This document shows, one piece after another, positions 59,150-64,000 of a stretch of DNA of 64,000 bases. The DNA is taken from the NCBI RefSeq assembly GCF_051535235.1, contig NZ_JBPPLZ010000002.1, positions 186,001-250,000 of the forward strand, given 5' to 3'. Both the position numbers and the translations under genes were made by a program. The DNA comes from Nitrobacter sp051535235 (GTDB lineage: Bacteria > Pseudomonadota > Alphaproteobacteria > Rhizobiales > Xanthobacteraceae). Below the pieces are notes generated by a model. The model worked only from the letters and a program-made list of their open reading frames with translations. It did not search any database and was not told where the DNA came from. Numbering within the stretch: position 1 is the first letter of the stretch; the number at the start of each line of letters is the position of its first letter.

Positions 59150-60238
59150 TCAATCGGCCGGTGGCGTCGCCAGCGGCTGCACGGTTTTCAGCATCGCCAC
59201 GAGCTGACCTTGCTTGCGGGCGCCGGTCTTGCGGAAGATGCGCTCGAGATATGTGCGCGCGGTTTTGGTCGTTACGCCGTTCCTGCTTGCGGACTCGGTA
59301 AGCGTCAGTCCGCTGGCGAGGTCCGTCGCCAGCCGCGCCTCCGTCGGTGTCAGATCGAACAGGGCATTGAGAAGACTGGCGGAGGGCACCAGCGCGGTGG
59401 GAGTGATCGGAGTGGCGATAATGAGCGTATCGGCGCCGCCGAAAATATCGTGCGCGGCCCGCCGCAGCGGCAGCAGGTGAACGACGAACGCGGCCTTGCC
59501 GCCGATAGCCGGCACCGGGATGGAGCCGACCGCCGTTTCCTGATGTATTCGCGTCACCGCGTCCTGAAACAGCCGGTTGGCGTCGCGGTCGGCGATCGCC
59601 AGTCCGCCATGTGCAACCGGCAGAAGCGCCGCGTCCATCCGTTCGAGGTAGGAATTCGCCGCTATCACCCGTCCGGTGGTTGAAAGCACCGCGGCCGGAA
59701 GTCCCATCAGTTCAAGCGCAGATGTGGTTGCCTCGGCCCGCTCGAGATGCAGCCGCCCGGCGACCAGGCTGGCGCGGGCCAGATGCGGCCGCAATGCATC
59801 GAGTTGCGCGATCTCTTTCTGGCGGTACGTGCCGTCCTTCATCCATTTCTGAAACACGAAGGTGGCAAGCTCGCCGGTCGGCATGGCGATGGCCGAGCAA
59901 AGATGCGCGCCGATACCGAACTCGCGCAACATGACTCGTGCCGGATCGCGCGCGATTTCCTCCGCGCTCATGTAGTCGTCGACCTGAATGAAGCTCGCAG
60001 GCTGGAGAGCGCACGTCTTCTGCACGCTGTCGGAAAACTTCCACATGTCGCCAGCGATGAACTTGTCGAACAAGGCCCGCATATTCTCCAGCGTCATGCC
60101 GCGCGGCGGAGTGGTTTCGTTGAAGAAAAACAGTTGTGCGCTGGCAGAAGCGGACAGGTCGCATGCCTTCTGAAGTACGAAGTGCCAGCGACTCGGCACG
60201 AATGCCGCCTCGTAGATCAGGTCGACAAGGTCGATCAT
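59150..60238 (-). CDS. LuxR-type helix-turn-helix regulator
   Basis: 362 residues from the ATG at 60236-60238 (MIDLVDLIYEAAF); the frame is open further upstream without family features. Two PAS/GAF-like sensor regions (about 10-160 and 170-285) precede a C-terminal LuxR DNA-binding domain with LTPTEARLATDLASGLTLTESA (in part) and KTARTYLERIFRKTGARKQGQLVAML (in part). Such proteins are common in Bradyrhizobium relatives and are not quorum receptors. The target is unknown. Confidence 0.88.
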   Translation of the reverse strand: MIDLVDLIYEAAFVPSRWHFVLQKACDLSASASAQLFFFNETTPPRGMTLENMRALFDKFIAGDMWKFSDSVQKTCALQPASFIQVDDYMSAEEIARDPARVMLREFGIGAHLCSAIAMPTGELATFVFQKWMKDGTYRQKEIAQLDALRPHLARASLVAGRLHLERAEATTSALELMGLPAAVLSTTGRVIAANSYLERMDAALLPVAHGGLAIADRDANRLFQDAVTRIHQETAVGSIPVPAIGGKAAFVVHLLPLRRAAHDIFGGADTLIIATPITPTALVPSASLLNALFDLTPTEARLATDLASGLTLTESASRNGVTTKTARTYLERIFRKTGARKQGQLVAMLKTVQPLATPPAD

Positions 60239-60610
60239 GGCTGACGTCGGCGGCTCAATGCGTGCGGAGGGGGCGGAGCAACCTCCGCCACGGACAGAGG
60301 CCACTATCCGATGGCTGCCGATAATCTCAAGTTGGCTCATTGCCGCACGTCCTTGTCTCGCGGACTCGAGACCTTTCCGGGGTCACCGATGATCACAAGC
60401 TTCCCTGTATGGCGCTCATGCAGGCGACGCGGCAGACGGTGGTCAGCGCGCGCGGCAACGATGCAGAGCCTGTTGTGCTCCAGTCACAGCAGCGAAAAAC
60501 CGGATTCGAACCATTGGGATATTTGCCGATCAGTCGTCATTTGACGACTGGCCACGGCCGGCCGTACGGCGGCAATCTGCTGCACGGGAGCAGAAAAGTA
60601 AGGAATAATC
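60239..60610. other. Intergenic region before the cluster of exported repeat proteins
   Basis: About 370 bp between divergent genes. A short inverted pair, GTCGTCATTTGACGAC, lies at about 60533-60549 and might be an operator. The short open frames here lack ribosome sites and family features. Confidence 0.4.
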
Positions 60611-61153
60611 ATGTCCATTTTATTGAAAGCATTTCGGCTGGCGGCAATTTCAGGATTTCTGGCGGGATCGATCATTGCGACAGCCCCGTCGGCTTCAGCC
60701 TTCAGCCTCAATCCTGTCAAAGCCGCAAAAAGCATCGGGAAGGTGGCCGGGAGTGCCGCAAAAGGCGTCGGGAAGGTGGCCGGGAGTGCCGCGAAGGGCG
60801 TCGGGAAGGCTGCGGGTGGAGTAGCCAAGGGCGTGGGCAAAGTTGCAGGCGGCGCGGTGAAAGTTGTCGGGCACGTCGCCGCCAACACAAGCGGAAAGAT
60901 TGCCATGGGTGCAATCCGCACCGGCCAGAAGACCGTCAAGGTCACCGGCAGAGCCGTCGTTTCCGGGGGCAAGACTTTGGGGAAAGGTGTCAAGACGGTA
61001 GCGAACAGCGCCAAGAAGCCTCTCGGGGTGATTGGGCAGAACGCGTTGCTGGCGACGCCGGCAGCTCCGGCGATCATGGCCAAGCGAGCGGCCGACACCG
61101 CTAGGCACGGGCCGCGCCCCAGCAGTTTCATACCGACGCCGATCAGGCGATAG
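60611..61153 (+). CDS. Exported Ala/Gly/Lys repeat protein (AKGVGKVAGSA type)
   Basis: A 180-residue basic protein with a signal peptide (LAAISGFLAGSIIATAPSASA). Residues 35-90 consist of an 11-residue unit, about AKGVGKVAGSA, repeated four to five times: GKVAGSAAKGVGKVAGSAAK, GKAAGGVAKGVGKVAGGAVK. It would form an amphipathic helix of the LEA or apolipoprotein sort, or bind envelope surfaces. The C-terminus is basic (TPIRR). I do not recognise a named family, and the function is unknown. Confidence 0.75.
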   Translation: MSILLKAFRLAAISGFLAGSIIATAPSASAFSLNPVKAAKSIGKVAGSAAKGVGKVAGSAAKGVGKAAGGVAKGVGKVAGGAVKVVGHVAANTSGKIAMGAIRTGQKTVKVTGRAVVSGGKTLGKGVKTVANSAKKPLGVIGQNALLATPAAPAIMAKRAADTARHGPRPSSFIPTPIRR

Positions 61154-61206
61154 AGGCGTAAATCGACCCCTCATTTTCACTTCTGGATCGAATCCGGAGA
61201 AGTCCC

Positions 61207-61905
61207 ATGAAGAGAAACGTCAAACGGGCCGCCGCGATCGTCGTGGCGGGCTTGTTCGGAGTATCCCTTGCCGCCACGACGGCTTTCGCCGAAGTCCAGA
61301 ACCGCATCAATGCGAGGCCTGTCGCGCAAATGCAAAACGGCAAGGCATTCGTGAAGCCGGCGGGCACGCTGCAAGGCATGCGATTGCAGCTCAGGCGCAA
61401 TGACGCAGCCAAGGCGCTGAACCCGCAGCCTCTGCCGCCGGGTCCGGACGCCATGATGCGTGCCGGGGCGAGGCAAAAGGCGCTCAATCCTCAGCCGCTG
61501 CCGCCCGGTCCGGACAAAGCGAGCGTTAGATCGGCTGCACAGGCGGTGAGTTCGCAAGTCAACAAGCTTCAATCGATGCAGCGGCAGATCAACAGCAACG
61601 CCAGCAAGGCGCTCAATCCTCAACCCCTGCCGCCGGGGCCAGACAAAACGCGCACAAGCGCGGCTGCGCAGAACAGGCAGGCGGTGAGTTCGCAAGTCAA
61701 CAAGCTTCAATCGATGCAGCGGCAGATCAACAGCAACGCCAGCAAGGCGCTCAATCCTCAACCCCTGCCGCCGGGGCCAGACAAAACGCGCACAAGCGCG
61801 GCTGCGCAGAACAGGCAGGCGGTGAGTTCGCAAGTCAACAAGCTTCAATCGATGCAACGGCAGATCAACAGCAATGTACTCAAAAGCAACATGATAGGTC
61901 GCTGA
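61207..61905 (+). CDS. Exported protein with ALNPQPLPPGPD repeats
   Basis: A 232-residue basic protein with a signal peptide (VVAGLFGVSLAATTAFA). It contains four copies of KALNPQPLPPGPD. The last two are in identical 46-residue units that also hold QAVSSQVNKLQSMQRQINSN, a helical segment of coiled-coil character. The motif turns up in other proteobacterial secreted proteins I remember, without known function. The recent DNA-level duplication (138-bp units) suggests copy number varies between strains. It lies between two other exported proteins. Confidence 0.78.
   Translation: MKRNVKRAAAIVVAGLFGVSLAATTAFAEVQNRINARPVAQMQNGKAFVKPAGTLQGMRLQLRRNDAAKALNPQPLPPGPDAMMRAGARQKALNPQPLPPGPDKASVRSAAQAVSSQVNKLQSMQRQINSNASKALNPQPLPPGPDKTRTSAAAQNRQAVSSQVNKLQSMQRQINSNASKALNPQPLPPGPDKTRTSAAAQNRQAVSSQVNKLQSMQRQINSNVLKSNMIGR
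61543..61895. repeat. 138-bp tandem repeat within the ALNPQPLPPGPD gene
   Basis: GCGGTGAGTTCGCAAGTCAA recurs at 61543, 61681 and 61819, an exact 138-bp period (46 codons). Two units are full length and nearly identical, and the third is cut short after the QRQINSN codons. Confidence 0.95.
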
Positions 61906-61945
61906 GCGGAAGAGGCGCTCGCGACTGGATTGAATGGGGCGGGGA

Positions 61946-64000
61946 ATGAAACGTTGGAAAGCATGCGACGGCCGCCGGTCGGCGCGGTCGGCCTGGTGCA
62001 CGTCGGTTGCTGTTTGGGGCGTATTCTGGCTGGTGCAATTCGATTCGGTGGCGCGGGCGGCCGATATGCCGCTAAAAGCGCCGCCGGCCGAGGAGGTCCA
62101 GAGCTATCCCGCCTATGGCTGGGCGGGATGTTATGTCGGCGCCGGGATGGGGATCGCGTTTTCGCGTTCCGATTGGGTTTATCGCAACAGCAATCCCTAC
62201 ACTGCCACCGGTAATCTTGATCCGCAGTTGATCGACGGCGCCGCTTTCAGGGATCGCCGCGGCGTCGTCGGCGCACAGGTCGGCTGCAATACGATGGTCT
62301 CGGGTCCGTGGCTTGTCGGCGCCGAGCTGTCCTGGATAGGCAATCCGCTTCGCCGGGAGAAGAACAACAATTTCGATCCGGCGCAGGGCCAGGCCTTTGT
62401 CCCGCTGGAGACCTTCGTCACGACCGACATTCAATCCGTCTTCAACCTGACGGCGCGGCTCGGCTATGCCGTCAACGACAACTGGCTGTTGTATGTGAAG
62501 GGCGGTTACGCGCTTGGCCAGATCCAGACGTCGGGATATCTCACGCCGAATTTCGGGACTTTCGACTGGAGCAACACGCGCTGGCACAACGGATGGACGG
62601 TCGGGGCAGGTCTCGAATACCGGCTGTTCCGCAATGTCACGGTCGGCGCCGAATATGCTTACACCAAGTTCGAGAGCAAGGATCATGTCGGCCGCCACGA
62701 GGTTATCGACACCACCCTCAATGAGCCCGCCAACCCGGTCATTCACGGCGTGAGCGCCGACATGCACACCGTGATGGCGCGGGTCAATTTCGGCCTGGGC
62801 GATCCCGTGGGGACGCTGGAAAGCCCGCAGCAGGATCCGGGCCTTCCGGGTACGTGGTCGGCCTTCATGAGCACCGGTCCGCACTATTCGGCCTGGACCG
62901 GCACGCGCGGCGTGAACGTGTTCGCGCCCGATCGCGGCAAGGGTTATCAGGTTTACACGCCGACGCTGGTCGGTATCGACTACGACGATCCCTCGTCAAT
63001 GAAACTAGAAACCCGTTTCAAGGGCGGTCATGTCTACGCGCGACACGAAACGGCGGGACAGCAGGCGACCTACAACGGTCCGATCGATTCCGAGGCATCG
63101 GTTACTGCAACGCTCCAGAACTTCGAAACGTTTCAGCCGACGTTCGGCGTCGCCCTCAATATCCCGACCGGTACCGCGTATCTTCCGAACAACCAGCGTT
63201 TCGCGCGCATGGATCCCGACCTCGTCGACATCGGAAGTTATGGCGCCGGCTTCAACGTCAATCCGACGGCCGGGCTGGTTTTCGGGCTGAATGAAAATAC
63301 TGCACTGTCGGTTTCGGGCGGTTATGCCTGGCAGGGCAGTTTCATGAGGGAAGGAATAGATCCGTCCGCCGCGACGGGGTTCGGCGTTTTCAACCTCAAG
63401 AACCAGATCGATCCAGGCAGCGTCTTTACAGCCAATGCCAACCTGAAGACGCAGATCAACAGCCTCGCGCTTGAGGGAACCGTTGCGTACATGTCGGAAA
63501 CCGTCGTGAAGGTCGATGGCGTCGCCAACGGCAAGGCCGGCGATCGCTTTGTGAGCAACCTCGTCGCGCAATATCAGTTCGATCCGCAATGGGCGCTGGT
63601 CATGAGCGTGTCGCATACATTCCAGGAAAAGAACCAGATTCCCGGGATCTTCGGTCCTCTTGTGGTGGAGCGGCGCAATTCCAACAGCCATCTCGTGATC
63701 GGCTCGGTCGAGCCGTCCTTCCTGATCACCGAACAGCTGAAGCTGGCGGCGAATTACAGCTTCCTCTACCGCTCGGATAATTTTTACGATCAGATCAACG
63801 CCGAATTCATTCCGGCAAAAACCAAGCACTCGGTTGGCGCAAGTGCGACCTATACGGTATCGCCGCACGCCTCGGTCGAGTTGAAGGGAGGCTATTCCTG
63901 GGTGCGTCAGGACACCGGCGCGTTCCTCGAAACCTCGACCGTTCCGGCGGAAGTGCGAGAATATCTTCCGCCACAGCTAAGCTACCGCGCCTGGACCACG
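61946..64000 (+). CDS. Outer-membrane protein with two beta-barrel regions (C-terminus beyond window edge)
   Basis: The ATG at 61946 follows GGGGCGGGGA and opens a frame with no stop to the window end (685 codons). A long signal region ends near VARAADMP. The first barrel (about 50-285) is of the Omp25/Omp31 type common in this order: GWAGCYVGAGMGIAFS, then GVVGAQVGCNTM, then LYVKGGYALGQI, then GAGLEYRLFRNVTVGAEYAY (in part), and MARVNFGLGD at the end. A linker leads to a second strand-rich region (about 310 onward): PTLVGIDYDDPSSM, then GVALNIPTGTAYLP, then FLYRSDNFYDQI. It looks like two barrels fused in one chain; the end is not visible. Confidence 0.75.
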   Translation, partial: MKRWKACDGRRSARSAWCTSVAVWGVFWLVQFDSVARAADMPLKAPPAEEVQSYPAYGWAGCYVGAGMGIAFSRSDWVYRNSNPYTATGNLDPQLIDGAAFRDRRGVVGAQVGCNTMVSGPWLVGAELSWIGNPLRREKNNNFDPAQGQAFVPLETFVTTDIQSVFNLTARLGYAVNDNWLLYVKGGYALGQIQTSGYLTPNFGTFDWSNTRWHNGWTVGAGLEYRLFRNVTVGAEYAYTKFESKDHVGRHEVIDTTLNEPANPVIHGVSADMHTVMARVNFGLGDPVGTLESPQQDPGLPGTWSAFMSTGPHYSAWTGTRGVNVFAPDRGKGYQVYTPTLVGIDYDDPSSMKLETRFKGGHVYARHETAGQQATYNGPIDSEASVTATLQNFETFQPTFGVALNIPTGTAYLPNNQRFARMDPDLVDIGSYGAGFNVNPTAGLVFGLNENTALSVSGGYAWQGSFMREGIDPSAATGFGVFNLKNQIDPGSVFTANANLKTQINSLALEGTVAYMSETVVKVDGVANGKAGDRFVSNLVAQYQFDPQWALVMSVSHTFQEKNQIPGIFGPLVVERRNSNSHLVIGSVEPSFLITEQLKLAANYSFLYRSDNFYDQINAEFIPAKTKHSVGASATYTVSPHASVELKGGYSWVRQDTGAFLETSTVPAEVREYLPPQLSYRAWTT

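Noticed and set aside
61543..61895. Considered as a CRISPR-like array because of regular repeats
   Set aside because: Units are 138 bp, contiguous, in frame and coding; there are no unique spacers and no cas genes.

Overview
The window is GC-rich chromosomal DNA from an alphaproteobacterium, most likely the Bradyrhizobium / Rhodopseudomonas / Afipia group (Nitrobacteraceae). Reasons: a compact PutA of about 1000 residues, a PhaA/PhaB/PhaR polyhydroxybutyrate set, a Sox thiosulfate-oxidation cluster, TPM/LemA and DUF3772-MscS proteins typical of the group, and several families of short intergenic repeats. I saw no prophage, insertion sequence, CRISPR array, tRNA or rRNA. This is housekeeping plus accessory metabolism, not an obvious island. 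No species name can be given from sequence reading alone.

Layout. 1-3.7 kb: a DUF2478 gene (cut by the window edge), a short ModE-type regulator and a large MscS-family channel with a pentapeptide-periodic tail. 4.1-7.6 kb: a small Cys-rich exported protein, then a two-component flavin monooxygenase, its flavin reductase and an ArsB/NhaD-like transporter. 7.6-12 kb: pncB, then a ModA-like binding protein translationally coupled to a TonB-dependent receptor. 12.4-17.5 kb: lemA and two TPM proteins, an exported amidohydrolase and two membrane-anchored proteins of unknown role. 17.8-22 kb: putA, an exported hypothetical and a cold-shock gene. 22.6-28.1 kb: a BtuCD/FecCD-type ABC permease and ATPase, a periplasmic binding protein and a second TonB-dependent receptor. 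28.2-33 kb: an LLM flavin monooxygenase, def-fmt-truA and rmuC. 33-38.6 kb: ampG-like, EamA transporter, phaB, phaA, phaR. 38.7-48.6 kb: an orphan UgpB-like binding protein, a three-gene phosphorelay (kinase, REC-DUF3369 kinase, OmpR-type regulator), an ECF sigma factor, an L,D-transpeptidase, an orphan AapJ-like binding protein and a VOC protein. 48.6-56.7 kb: a DUF938 methyltransferase and the sulfur cluster soxX-Y-Z-A-K-B, two exported DsrE-like proteins, a GlcG-like protein and a persulfide dioxygenase-rhodanese fusion. 56.8-64 kb: a MarR regulator with a palindrome at its promoter, a PhnB-like protein, an MFS transporter, a LuxR-type regulator and three exported proteins (an AKGVG-repeat protein, an ALNPQPLPPG-repeat protein and a double outer-membrane barrel that runs off the end).

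The most interesting signal is a possible molybdenum-uptake regulon. A ModE-type DNA-binding protein lies in the window, and four sites resemble the ModE operator (Mo-box), all with the same 28-bp geometry. They lie before the DUF2478 gene, before the TonB receptor/ModA-like pair, before the FecCD-type permease, and between the divergent binding-protein and second TonB-receptor genes. Together they suggest high-affinity uptake of molybdate, or of a molybdate chelate, across both membranes with TonB receptors and a MolABC-like (BtuCD-class) transporter. The operators and the substrate are inferences; the gene families and the inverted repeats are visible directly.

The sulfur cluster forms a second coherent unit. 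Periplasmic SoxXA(K), SoxYZ and SoxB would start thiosulfate oxidation. The DsrE-like proteins and the persulfide dioxygenase-rhodanese would handle sulfane sulfur. No soxCD is present here. Two intergenic repeat elements sit inside the sox run.
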